Shown here: one piece after another, positions 34,260 through 44,098 of the stretch | Layout of the letters: the number at the start of each line of letters is the position of its first letter | How positions within the stretch are numbered: position 1 is the stretch's first letter | Source: Aristolochia californica | Taxonomy: Eukaryota; Streptophyta; Magnoliopsida; Piperales; Aristolochiaceae | DNA: 64,000 nucleotides | Direction of reading: 5' to 3' | Assembly (NCBI GenBank): GCA_029961685.1 | Contig: JARWKL010000009.1 | Coordinates: forward strand, 25,291,237 to 25,355,236 | Translations under genes and position numbers: made by a program | The notes under the pieces: generated by a model | What the model saw: the letters and a program-made list of their open reading frames with translations, nothing else | Databases searched by the model: none | Told to the model about the DNA's origin: nothing

Positions 34260-35141
34260 ATGAATATGAAAAGTGATATACTAAGAATTTCCGCTATAGC
34301 CTTAATGGGATATCAAAATTTATGAGTTGGTCCACATTGGTTCGGTGGTTTCTTATAACAAAAGACCTACTTGGTCACCTCACCACCCGAGGACCACCTA
34401 TTGATGAAGATGATATTTTTTATAAAAAATGGTTGAAAAATGATACATTGGTGATTAGTTGGCTAATCAACAACATGGAAGAACATGTCTCCAACAATGT
34501 CATTCATCTTGACACTGCTAAACAAATTTTGGAGACATGTGCTAAATTGCACTCTTGTCCTGATATTCGACATAGACCATATGATATTCTCCAAAGGATG
34601 TTGAATACTAAACAAGGAGAAAATATCCATGAGTACTTGGCCCGCTTTAGAGGCTTTCTTCAAGAGTGGAAGTTATCTCAGCCTTCAACCATATATATTT
34701 CTATCCAAGACAAGCCTAAGGAAGCCTTAATTACTGCTATTTGCCTTGCAAATATTAAACCCCATCTTGAGATTGCCAAGAGTCAGCTTCTAAGTGTTTC
34801 TACTGTCCCCAAGTTTGATGATGTATGTGCAACACTACTCCGTATTCCAGACACTTCTTCCTCCACTACTGAAGTAACATCCTCTATGTATTTAGATTAT
34901 AGAGAAACATCATCTGACTGAGGCCGAGGCTAAGGTAGAGGTTATAGAGGAGGTTGAGGAAGAGGTGGAAGGACAGGTGTCAGCAGAGCAGATGGGAAAG
35001 AATGTACTCATTGTAAGAAATTTGGGCATATTATAGATCAATGCTATTACAAGGATTACATGGCATGTAGTTACTGCGGACAATATGGTCATTATAAAGA
35101 AATATTCTATAAATTCAATGGACAATTAGAATTGACAAAGG
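34260..35141 (+). pseudogene. gag: copia B gag (broken)
   Basis: Start at ATG 34260 (MNMKSDILRIS), with a stop and frame change near 34318. A 199-codon open piece (34322-34921) follows: KKWLKNDTLVISWLINNMEEHV, NIHEYLARFRGFLQEWKL. After a stop come a Gly/Arg-rich stretch and two adjacent knuckle-like motifs: CTHCKKFGHIIDQC (intact CCHC) and CSYCGQYGHYKEIFY (last Cys lost). Two knuckles instead of one is unusual for this family in the window. Confidence 0.85.
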
Positions 35142-36960
35142 CTAATCAAGCCTTTGTAAGTAATACAAAAGAAGAAGAACCCACAAAATCAGTAGCACGA
35201 AAATTTTTTACTGATGAAGAGTATGAGTTATTTCAAAAAATGAAGACAATTTTGGGTTCTTCTCCTAGTTCCTCTGCAACTACTCCTGCTACTACTGCTT
35301 CAGGTATGCTATCTACCTCATCTTCATCCTGGATAATTGACTCAGGAGCCTTCGAGCATCTTACAGGTAACAAAAATTTATTACATTCTCTATCTCCGTG
35401 TCTTTCACACAAGTTGGTTACCATAGCTGATAGTTCTCAAACCAAAGTCCAAGGGAAATGATCCACTTCTGTCACACCATCACTTCTGCTCACTGGTATT
35501 CTTTTCATTCCTACTTTCCCTTTGAATCTATTATCTGTTAGTTAGTTGACAAAATATTTTAATTGCTCTATTACCTTCTCACCCACTTCATGTGTCTTTC
35601 AGGATCTTATAATGAAGTAGGTGATTGGTAGAGGCCATGAACAAGGGGGGCTTTACTACCAAGATATGCCAAAAATGAATATGGTTTCCACTACTGAAAA
35701 TGAGATAAGGTTATGGGACAATCGATTGGGACATCCATCTACACAGACTCTTCATTATATGTTTCCTTCTCTTAAAGTAAGGTCAGAATTTCATTGTGAG
35801 ATTTGTCAATTGCGTAAACATCAAAGGAGTACATACTCTCCTCGTCCAAAAGTCAAAAGTGTTACTCCATTTTCTTTAATTCATACTGATGTTTGGAGGC
35901 CCTTGAGTGTCTCAAACATTTCTCAAGAAAAATATTTTATTACATTTATTAATGATTTAACTCGCACAACTTGGTTGTTTGTATTTAAGGAGCATTCTAA
36001 TATACCATTTATTTTTAAGTCATTTCATGCTATGGCACTCACACAGTTTGGTCAGAAAATAAAAATACTCTGATCTGATAATGCCATAGAATACGTTTCC
36101 AAAGACCTTGACTCTTTTGTCAAGAAAATGGCATTATCCACCAAACATCATGTGTCTACACTCCTCATCAAAATGGTGTAGCCGAACGGGAAAATTGTCA
36201 TATTCTTGAGGTAGCTCGAGGTTTATTATATGTCATGAAAGTTCCATACTTTTATTGGCCTCATGCAGTCCTTATGGCTTGCTTTCTTATAAATCGTCTA
36301 CCATCTTCCATTCTTGGTAATAAATCTCCTTACTCTAGATTATTACCAAATGATGATCCATTTTCACTACCTTTGAAAGTCTTCGGTTGTCGATGCTTTG
36401 TTCATAATTCATTTCCTAGACACATCAAACTTGATCCTAAATCTATCAAGTGTATCTTCTTGGGATACTCTCGCACACAAAATGATTATGTTTGTTATAG
36501 TCACACTCTTCAACATTTATTTGTGTCCATGTATGTAATATTTTTTGAAGACTCCTCATTTTATTCTGATAGTGCTCCTCCTGGTCTTTCTTCAGTTCCA
36601 AGTTCCCCTCGAACGGTTGTGCCCCGTGTTATAGAGATTATTCAACCGCCAGAGCAAGTGGCCAACACCACACCTACCGAGTTAACAGATCCCACAAAGG
36701 TAAGTCCTTCATCCCCAGTTATTTTTGGCCCTCAATATGATACTCATCCTATTGCTGAAAGGAAAGCACCTAGATTATGCACTAGACCTTCTACTTCTCA
36801 TCTCTTTTCAAATTTTGTGTCTCATCATCGCCTCTCACCTCTATGTTGTCAGTTTCTTTCTTCTATTTCCTCCATATCTGTTCCACAATCCTATCAGGAG
36901 GTTGTACAACATCTAGGGTGGAAGACAGCAATGGATGAAGAAATGAAGGCACTTAATTAA
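35142..36960 (+). pseudogene. pol: copia B protease and integrase
   Basis: Protease core WIIDSGAFEHLTGN (Ser/Ala-Phe variant of DSGASEH). A stop follows after KVQGK. Gag-pre-integrase: IGRGHEQGGLYY. Zinc region: RLGHPSTQTLHY and CEICQLRKHQ. Core: HTDVW, FINDLTRTTW, SDNAIEYVSKD. C-terminal part: FLINRLPSSILGNKSPYSRL, IFLGYSRTQNDYVCYSH, FFEDSSFYSD. Then the linker to RT with LGWKTAMDEEMKAL. Stops occur at 35459, 36071 and in the core. Confidence 0.87.
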
Positions 36961-37598
36961 AATCAGACATGGTCACTGGTTCCTTTTCCAAAAGATAAAA
37001 AACACATTGGTTGCAAGAGGGTTTAAACTGTCAAACATAATCCGAATGGGTCAATAGCACAACTGAAGGCTCGACTGGTTGGTAAAGGTTATACTATATG
37101 TTATGGAATTGATTATGAAAAAAACGTTCTCTCCAGTGGCAAAAATGAACTCGGTACGTATATTATTATCTCTGGCAGCCAATTCATCATGGCCAATATA
37201 TCAACTTGATGTGAAAAATGCATTTCTGAATGGGGATATTAAAGAAGAAATTATATGCAACAACCACCTAGGTATGTAGTTGAGGGGGAGCCTGTATGTC
37301 GACTAAAAAAATATTTGTATGGTCTCAAGCAGTCCCCCTAAGGCATGGTTAGAGAAATTTAGTTAAACCCTGGCTTTTACAAATACTATGGAGATCACTC
37401 AGTATTTATTGAAAACACACCGAGAGGTATGGTGATTTTGGTTGTATATATTGATGATGTCATTTTAACAGGTAATGATTCCGAGGACATCCAAAAAACA
37501 AAGGAAAAATGTGTGCTGAATTCAGGACCAAGGATCTTGGACTTCTCAAATATTTTTTTTGGTATTGAAGTATTACAATCCAGATATGGGATTGTGCT
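36961..37598 (+). pseudogene. pol: copia B reverse transcriptase (cut by N0)
   Basis: FSPVAKMNSVRILLSLAA, QLDVKNAFLNGDIKEE, then frame changes around 37260-37380. The catalytic YIDDVILTGND is intact (about 37447-37479), followed by FFGIEVLQSRYGIVL, where element N0 enters at 37599 after GTGCT. Confidence 0.87.
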
Positions 37599-38030
37599 TG
37601 TTGGAAGATAAGCTCAAGCCCACATGACCAAGGAAGGCCCACATATCTAAGATTATTATAATATGGGCCACACGACCAAGGAAGGCCCACAAGATGGGCC
37701 CAAACCCATAAGAAGTAGGACCCACAATGATTACTATGAGCTGGCATCCTTATCACATCAGTTGGAAGATCAAGAAGGACTCACAAAAGTATCTTATCTT
37801 ATGGTAAAGTCAAAGAAGAGTTTAAGTTTTAGTTATGTTTGTCTTTTATCTATATTGAGTTATTTAATTATGTTGGGACTTATCTTTAAGTGTTAGAGTT
37901 TGGGTGTAATTGGGACAATGGTAGTTTTATTATAATTAGACTCTACTACCTTCCTCTATTATAAATAGAGGCTCATGTACTCTGATCACAACAAGTCAAT
38001 GAAGTATTTATCTTTTACATAAATTCAACA
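37599..38030 (+). repeat. N0 5' LTR
   Basis: 432 bp, TGTTGGAAGATAAGCTC to ACATAAATTCAACA. It is nearly the same as the 3' copy beginning at 40011 (first base pair changed: TATTGG). Related LTRs lie at 57517-57856, 58061-58490 and 58874-59322. TATAAATAGAGGCTC near 37959 is the promoter candidate. Confidence 0.9.
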
Positions 38031-38269
38031 TGGTATCAGAGCAGGTTCTTTGAGTTGACTTGGTCAACTCACGGAGGTAATGTGATCCTTTTCTCTAAAC
38101 CCTAAACCCTAAGTCTAGGATCGTAGTTATTTTTTCTGTCCCTATACCTGTAGATTTCTTTGCATTTTTTACCTCTATAAGGAGTTTTTCATATTGAAAA
38201 TTATATAATGACATAAATATATTTGATTCTTCTTTCCAAAGAAAAATTATTTGTTCCAATCGAAGTTAT

Positions 38270-38655
38270 CTGCAGAGAGATGTTGATATTTGAATGAGCG
38301 AAGGTAATATTTCAAAAAGGTTCCAGTAGTAGCAGCAATCTTAAGATTCTGAGATATTTTTTGCTACCAAGAACTAGACTTTATATGGATAAATATATAT
38401 CAAAAGAAATATCTTTAAGTCTATTCTTTTACCTATTCAACCAATGTTTTATCTGAGTTATATACAAAGAGAAATCGATATTTGAAGTAGAAAAGGTCAG
38501 ATTGAAAAATTGGTTCGAGTGGCAGCACAAAGTCTCAACTTCCGAAGTATTTTATGCTTTCAAGAAAGAGACTTTATATGGAGAATTATATATCAAAAGA
38601 AATATACGTAAGTCTATTTTCTTACCTATTCAACCAATTCTCGGTATGATTTTTT
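38270..38655 (+). repeat. imperfect ~195-bp tandem duplication in N0
   Basis: Blocks such as 'actttatatgga', 'atatatcaaaagaaatat' and 'ttacctattcaaccaat' occur in the same order at about 38270-38450 and again at about 38470-38655. No coding function is apparent. Confidence 0.75.
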
Positions 38656-39422
38656 TAAAAGGAGATATTGTTCTTGAAAGAGTCGATGGTCATTCTGGAA
38701 AAAAAAGGAGAAACAGTACTTAGTTCGGCCAGATGACAGAGACCAAAATCTATCAGATTATTTATCTTCTGATAATTATATTTTATGAAGAGAAGTTATA
38801 ATTGGATGAAATTTATTTAATTTTACTTTCATAATGAGAAAATTTCATGTTCATCTGATCTATATTTAAAGAAATATTCTCATTGGAAGAATCAAAGGTC
38901 ATGCTTGTATTCTGCTACATTGAAAATCCTAATTTAAGCTTATTGTTTTGTGTCACTTTTTGAGTTGATATGTCAGGAAAATATCTCACTTCTCCCTGGT
39001 TTGGGGGCTTATTTATACATCTCTGTTATTTGGGCCTATTGCTACATCTATGATATTTGGTTCAAGCTGGGATCACTGCCATTACCTCCCAGCTTGAGGG
39101 GGAGAAGTAGAAGAAGTACAAGAAAGAGGTATTTTATTTCATATGTTGTGAATAAGTTTATGTGACAAAATATTCAAGAAAGAGGGAGCAAAAAAGATGA
39201 AGCTTGTGCATCTAAGAAGAAATTTTTATATCGGATTATTTCGTGGGTTCTTTTACGCAGTTTATTATTTGGTTCATGTTATATGTGTTGGAAGATGGTC
39301 GTGTTATATGTGTTGGAAGATGGTCGTGTTATATACAGTTGCTACTATTATGTCTCTTTGGGGACATTATTATTGAAGAAGAGGTGGCCTCATATCATCA
39401 TTTATTTTACCCCGTAAAAAAA

Positions 39423-39640
39423 TATCACGGTTGAGAAATCATGACGGAGGATGCCCTATCAAAAAATATCACGGTTGGGAAACCATGATGGGCCCTCTCA
39501 AAAAATATATATATATCACGGTTGGGAAACCATGACGAAGGATGCCCTGTCAAAAAATATCACGGTTGGGAAACTATAATAGGCCCTGTCATAAAATATC
39601 ACAATTGGGAAACCATGATGGAGTAACTTATTATTACATC
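39423..39640 (+). repeat. five-unit minisatellite in N0
   Basis: Five imperfect units of ~39-51 bp built on AATATCACGGTTGGGAAACC followed by ATGA-GG. Units alternate between a 'gatgcccta/tgtc' and a 'gggccct-tc' ending. One unit contains a (TA)n expansion. Confidence 0.85.
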
Positions 39641-39651
39641 TATGTTATTCT

Positions 39652-39671
39652 CCCCCCCCCCCCCCCCCCCC
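39652..39671. repeat. poly-C run (20 C)
   Basis: Uninterrupted C run in the 3' noncoding part of N0, at the position equivalent to the 38-C run in element P (62189-62226). Both are followed by the 'gagagtcg(t/a)tgtc(t/a)tgtggagggacac' block. Confidence 0.9.
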
Positions 39672-40010
39672 TGTAATGGCTTTTATGACTCCTATCACTT
39701 GAGAGTCGTTGTCTTGTGGAGGGACACGATGGTGGACACTTCAGAGCAATGCCGATAAACACACTACCAATAGAAGACAGAGTGTGCCCTACATCCAACA
39801 CTAGGACTGGAGTATGAAGCAATGGCTTAGCCGGCTACGAGTAATTTTTACTCTCACTTATATTATGCCAACAGGACTTTATGGAAGGACACAATAGCGT
39901 GAGGGGGAATGTTGGAAGATGAAGGCATATTGGAAGATGTGTCATTTTATACATCATTTGCAGCAAGTTGGGAGTTCATGTTGTTCTCTCACCTCCAGCT
40001 TGAGGGGGAG

Positions 40011-40392
40011 TATTGGAAGATAAGCTCAAGCCCACACGACCTAGGAAGGCCCACATATCTAAGATTATTATAAGATGGGCCACACGACCAAGGAAGACCC
40101 ACAAGATGGGCCCAAGCCCATAAGAAGTAGGACCCACAATTATTACCATGAGCTTGCATCCTTATCACATCAGTTGGAAGATCAAGAAGGACTCGCAAAA
40201 GTATTTTATCTCATGGTCATGTCAAAGAAGAGTTTTAGTTTGAGTTATGTTTGTCTTTTATCTATATTGAGTTATTTAATTATTTTAGGACTTATCTTTA
40301 AGTGTTAGAGTTTGAGTGTAATTGGAACAAGGGTAGTTTTATTGTAATTGGACTCTACTACCTTCCTCTATTATAAATAGAGGGTCATGTAC
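40011..40392 (+). repeat. N0 3' LTR, left part
   Basis: Follows the tract AGCTTGAGGGGGAG (39998-40010). It is interrupted by N1 after TCATGTAC and completed at 44039-44093. Confidence 0.9.
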
Positions 40393-40701
40393 TGTTACGC
40401 CCCAGATCTAACACACGATGAAGACGATGAATAGGGAGGATTGTTCTGATGTTTTGAGCCTTCGAAGGGAGCTCAACCCTGGACCTCAAAGGGAGAATCC
40501 GACCTAGACCTCAGAGGGGAGAATCTGACCTGATTACAACTAATTAATTCAATGCTTACCTTCTCATTCATCTTACGCCCTTATATAGGGAATTAGGGAA
40601 AACATGCCAAAGGCCATAAGTTCTACAAATTACAAATAAACCCCTAATAATTACAAATAAACCCCAATCTATCCTCTCTAGATGTTATGGAGTCCATAAC
40701 A
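40393..40701 (-). repeat. N1 3' LTR
   Basis: 309 bp. In element sense it starts with the 19-bp near-perfect palindrome TGTTATGGACTCCATAACA and ends GGGGCGTAACA. A CTATATAAGGG promoter box (minus strand, near 40590) is present. Confidence 0.93.
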
Positions 40702-40750
40702 TCACTCCCCTCCTAGAGAACGAGCTTGTCCTCAAGCTCGAATGTAGGTC
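40702..40750 (-). other. N1 polypurine tract and pol-tail remnant
   Basis: Minus strand reads TTCGAGCTTGAGGACAAGCT then CGTTCTCTAGGAGGGGAGTGA, then the LTR. The first part encodes FELEDKLVL and a stop, the tail that ends pol in G1 (FELEDKLFLQ) and G2 (FEDKLFLQ). The second part is the plus-strand primer. Confidence 0.82.
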
Positions 40751-40864
40751 TACTTGCCCGTGCCGATGTCTAGATCCCTGCATGCCCAGTGTCAACCGCG
40801 AGATTGGAGGCAATCCTCTGGACTACAAAACTAGAGCATCAAACCAGAGGAGCAAAAATTCACT

Positions 40865-43135
40865 CTAGAAAATGAACTCTGAACTGCATAAACGGTCAAG
40901 CTTGTCAGGGGGCAAATTGATCTTTGATTTTCTGAGGACGTGGTGAACGCCCTCAACACTAATGAAACCTCCTTCACCACTTTGATCTTGTGCATCAAAC
41001 GCCCTCCAGAGTAGAGATTCCCGCTGCTCCAATTCATTTTCATCGTGCACGGAGAGATGCAGGGCCAACAACACCGTATAGTGGGATTCACGGCCAACAA
41101 CCCAGAGGTGCCACCTGGGGCATTTCAGGAGCTGCCCAACCTTGCAGAATTTCAGAGAGTCCAACAGACTAAGGAATCCAACCTCCATACTTGTTGGTAT
41201 TCCATTCAGAGACATGCCAACTCCTAGATCCATACGGCTATCAAACACATTTGGAACACCTCGACCACAGAGCAGTAGGTTCACAATTTCCTGGGAAGCA
41301 GATAGAAGAAACAGCAGTGCCCCCCAAACGACTTTGGAAATGAGAAGCACAGATTTAAGGGGATGAAATGTCTCTATTCTCAGAGTGACAACATTCACTA
41401 GTAACACTTTCTGTAAGTATGAAGCTGAGTCAATTTGAAAACCGGCCAAGTTTGTAACCTGTGTCTCAAGTGCTGCCTCTCCTGCCCTGTTAATCTTTGT
41501 TGCAGGTAGTGCAGGATAAAATTTTATGGGAGTTGCAGCAACATGTGCAAAAGAACCTATCCGACCTTTCTTCTTCCTTGCCTGTGCAGGAATGCTTCCA
41601 AGCTCACTTGCTGCACAATGGCTATAACCAGCCACCTTGAACTGTACTCCTTCGAGCCACTTGCAAACTGGTAAAGATGCGTCCCCCAAATGTTCAACAT
41701 ATTGAGTCTGCCGGATCCATGTTGGCTTTAGAATCATGCAAACCTTTTCAAGAACCAGGATGACAGTTTTAGCATCATCTGCATGCATCCACAGGAAGAA
41801 AAGTGGCATTATGTCCACTCCCAATAGAAACTCACAACGGATGTTTTCCGCCAACCCACCTTCTGGACAGCTATACAATGTGTCGGATAATTCTCGGAAG
41901 GCCCTTGCTGAAGACGCCAGTCTAGCACAACAAAGGCAGAAGTCCCTTATTTCACTGTGGAGCAAGCTGTCAATGTTTTCAGCAATCAATGAGGAGTCTT
42001 GCTGGGGGAAGAGAGATTCTAGCACTGATTGACGTGGAAAATTTGGACTTTCTGGCACATTGATACTGGTCTTTGAAAGGGATTTTGTTACTAGATCATC
42101 TAGAGAGAAATTGAAAACCTCATTTCGCCAGTGGTGCATCTCATCACGGGTCAAGATCGCATGAACCTTAGTGCGATAGCCACCTATGTCAGGTCCAAAC
42201 ATAAGGCTGTATGGAGGCTCTCCACCAAAGTTCTTTTGATCCACATCCCTGCTTAACAACTGCCGGTAGGCAGCACAATCCAGCTGCTGCTCGTGGTTGA
42301 CAAAAATTTGAACATCACCACTGCTGTTCCCATAAAGAAAATGTTTTGGAACATGTGATTGAACACACTGCCCTGCTTGAGTGGCTTGCAAAACACACGT
42401 CAACAACTGATCTCTGGGTAGTCGCACATGATCAACCCTCAGGATACCATTATCCATGGTATTGTAAGCTTCATTTCCAAATTGTCTCCTCTTATCACCA
42501 ATTGTACTACCTGGAAGAGGGGATTGAATTTCCAAACTTTGTAGTTGCACAAGAAAACCATTCACTCCATGCTCTTGTCCATCGCCGAGTAGCTGAGCAT
42601 AGAGAATAGCTTGTGTGGAAACTTTACCCAAGCCACTGTGCTCATCAACAAAGAAATAGACCCTTCCCCAAAAAAACTTGAGCATCACAAAAAGCACAAA
42701 TAAATACAGGACAAGCACACTGGTCTCAGCAGTTGAAAAAATACAGAGCTTCACATTCTCACGTGGACAACGAATAGACGCACTGGTGGTGTGCGCAGCA
42801 GCAGAACAACCAAGCCACCAAAAATATTTCAGAGGTCCCCAAAAAAGAAATTTAATGGAGCCCGACATCCTCCCAAAAATTTGATCTCGACTTGCATAGA
42901 CCCAAGCCGAAATTCCTGCATTTGGGCATTGGTTCGTGGCTTCCAGAAACAGAGAGCATTCGTTCCCGATTTCCGAGCAGCGTTGCTGCTGCCCAGCACC
43001 CTGGAGGCACTTCAACCGCATGGAACCACAGATTTGAACTAAAAATAGATGGCGTTTCAAACTCTTACCCAAAAATTCATTGGATATGGTTCCCCGTTGG
43101 GTTTCTGAGGGCAAGATCGAGGCTGAGAATGACAT
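40865..43135 (-). CDS. chimeric ORF of captured host-gene fragments in N1 (756 codons)
   Basis: One uninterrupted minus-strand frame from ATG 43135 (a TTG at 43147 would extend it by four codons; an in-frame TAG lies upstream). Counting from the TTG: residues ~170-275 are peroxisomal acyl-CoA oxidase (GLGKVSTQAILYAQLL, HGVNGFLVQLQSLE, YNTMDNGILRVDHVRLPRDQ). Residues ~277-346 are calreticulin (HEQQLDCAAYRQLLS, DVDQKNFGGEPPYSLMFGPD). Residues ~620-760 look like a plant MINDY-type deubiquitinase with an EF-hand-like stretch (ESHYTVLLALHLSVHDENEL, AFDAQDQSGEGGFISVEG). Residues 1-169 (including a hydrophobic run at ~132-165) and 347-619 are unassigned. The pieces carry no visible introns, suggesting capture from spliced RNA. 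The MINDY reading continues past the final TAG. No single enzyme could be complete; the product, if any, is unknown. Confidence 0.8.
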   Translation of the reverse strand: MSFSASILPSETQRGTISNEFLGKSLKRHLFLVQICGSMRLKCLQGAGQQQRCSEIGNECSLFLEATNQCPNAGISAWVYASRDQIFGRMSGSIKFLFWGPLKYFWWLGCSAAAHTTSASIRCPRENVKLCIFSTAETSVLVLYLFVLFVMLKFFWGRVYFFVDEHSGLGKVSTQAILYAQLLGDGQEHGVNGFLVQLQSLEIQSPLPGSTIGDKRRQFGNEAYNTMDNGILRVDHVRLPRDQLLTCVLQATQAGQCVQSHVPKHFLYGNSSGDVQIFVNHEQQLDCAAYRQLLSRDVDQKNFGGEPPYSLMFGPDIGGYRTKVHAILTRDEMHHWRNEVFNFSLDDLVTKSLSKTSINVPESPNFPRQSVLESLFPQQDSSLIAENIDSLLHSEIRDFCLCCARLASSARAFRELSDTLYSCPEGGLAENIRCEFLLGVDIMPLFFLWMHADDAKTVILVLEKVCMILKPTWIRQTQYVEHLGDASLPVCKWLEGVQFKVAGYSHCAASELGSIPAQARKKKGRIGSFAHVAATPIKFYPALPATKINRAGEAALETQVTNLAGFQIDSASYLQKVLLVNVVTLRIETFHPLKSVLLISKVVWGALLFLLSASQEIVNLLLCGRGVPNVFDSRMDLGVGMSLNGIPTSMEVGFLSLLDSLKFCKVGQLLKCPRWHLWVVGRESHYTVLLALHLSVHDENELEQRESLLWRAFDAQDQSGEGGFISVEGVHHVLRKSKINLPPDKLDRLCSSEFIF

Positions 43136-43145
43136 TCCGGAAGCC

Positions 43146-43728
43146 AAATACTACCCAAAAGACCGGCCTGTTAGGAGCGGAAGATATAGGTACTCAACCC
43201 AGGACCATAACTGCCTAGCCCATACTAGGGTCGTGTTATGGGCCAGCCCATACCAATCCATAACACCACACCCCCCATCGCGAGCCAACGACCACGGCGG
43301 CACACCGACACTGACCCGACCCAAGGATTACACGAGGACCTATCAGTATTCACGCCTTTGTGCGCTTAATCCAGCCTATGCGCCCACCGAGATTTGAACT
43401 CGCGACCGAGCACTAGCTCTGATACCAAATGTTAAGCACCTAGCCAATACTACCCAAAAGACCGGCCTGTTAGGAGCGGAAGATATAGGTACTCAACCCA
43501 GGACCATAACTGCCTAGCCCATACTAGGGTCGTGTTATGGGCCAGCCCATACCAATCCATAACACCACACCCCCCATCGCGAGCCAACGACCACGGCGGC
43601 ACACCGACACTGACCCGACCCAAGGATTACACGAGGACCTATCAGTATTCACGCCTTTGTGCGCTTAATCCAGCCTATGCGCCCACCGAGATTTGAACTC
43701 GCGACCGAGCACTAGCTCTGATACCAAG
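43146..43728 (-). repeat. two identical 299-bp tandem TRIM-like units in N1
   Basis: The interval from about 43146 repeats at an offset of exactly 299 bp with no difference that I can find. In element sense each unit has a primer site TTGGTATCAGAGCTAG, a T-arm-like hairpin (CGAG-TTCAAAT-CTCG), a G-rich tract ATGGGGGGTGTGG, and a short LTR (the complete one is 43430-43564, 135 bp, TGTTATGG ... CTTAACA). The LTR's inner part matches the 82-bp LTR of TRIM T1 (11750-12072). The first unit lies directly against the N1 5' LTR, so N1 uses the TRIM's primer site. Confidence 0.9.
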
Positions 43729-43729
43729 A

Positions 43730-44038
43730 TGTTACGCCCCAGATCTAACACACGATGAAGACGATGAATAGGGAGGATTGTTCTGATGTTTTGAGCCTTC
43801 GAAGGGAGCTCAACCCTGGACCTCAAAGGGAGAATCCGACCTAGACCTCAGAGGGGAGAATCTGACCTGATTACAACTAATTAATTCAATGCTTACCTTC
43901 TCATTCATCTTACGCCCTTATATAGGGAATTAGGGAAAACATGCCAAAGGCCATAAGTTCTACAAATTACAAATAAACCCCTAATAATTACAAATAAACC
44001 CCAATCTATCCTCTCTAGATGTTATGGAGTCCATAACA
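43730..44038 (-). repeat. N1 5' LTR
   Basis: 309 bp, identical by eye to the left copy. On the minus strand its end CGTAACA is followed by TC and then TTGGTATCAGAGC, the initiator-Met primer site (minus strand, about 43715-43727). Confidence 0.93.
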
Positions 44039-44093
44039 TGTACACTGATTACAACAAGTCAATGAATTATTTATCTTTTCCATAAATTCAACA
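44039..44093 (+). repeat. N0 3' LTR, right part
   Basis: Begins with the second TGTAC copy and ends CATAAATTCAACA, followed by the second GTGCT of N0. Confidence 0.9.
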
Positions 44094-44098
44094 GTGCT

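Larger units (their letters stand above)
40393..44038 (-). mobile_element. N1: young non-autonomous chromovirus derivative carrying host-gene mosaic (TSD TGTAC)
   Basis: 3,646 bp on the minus strand, with perfect duplications TGTAC at 40388-40392 and 44039-44043. Two 309-bp LTRs (40393-40701 and 43730-44038) show no difference by eye, so it is the youngest insertion in the window. In element order: 5' LTR, tRNA-iMet PBS, two identical 299-bp TRIM-like units, a 756-codon open frame joining fragments of at least three host genes, a remnant of chromovirus pol tail (FELEDKLVL then stop), polypurine tract, 3' LTR. It encodes no gag-pol protein. The tail and tract resemble G1 (11275-11349), suggesting a G1-type chromovirus as the source of the enzymes. 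Confidence 0.92.
37599..44093 (+). mobile_element. non-autonomous copia-type element N0 (TSD GTGCT), split by N1
   Basis: Perfect duplications GTGCT lie at 37594-37598 and 44094-44098; removal restores the copia B RT frame (GIVL-CQRKYTLDLLEE). The 5' LTR is 37599-38030, followed by PBS TGGTATCAGAGCAGG (38031). The 3' LTR is 40011-40392 plus 44039-44093, split by N1. The interior (38031-40010) has no gag-pol. It shares 3' noncoding blocks with elements E and P, for example the GGTTCAAGCTGGGATCA block near 39060. It is a large non-autonomous derivative dependent on a copia relative. Confidence 0.9.

Noticed and set aside
42892..43397. Plus-strand frames overlapping the N1 chimeric ORF and TRIM units
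   Set aside because: Antisense shadows of the minus-strand 756-codon frame and of noncoding TRIM sequence, with no family match.
43146..43728. Cassandra-type TRIM with 5S rRNA promoter
   Set aside because: I looked for 5S-like A, intermediate and C boxes in the short LTRs and saw none.
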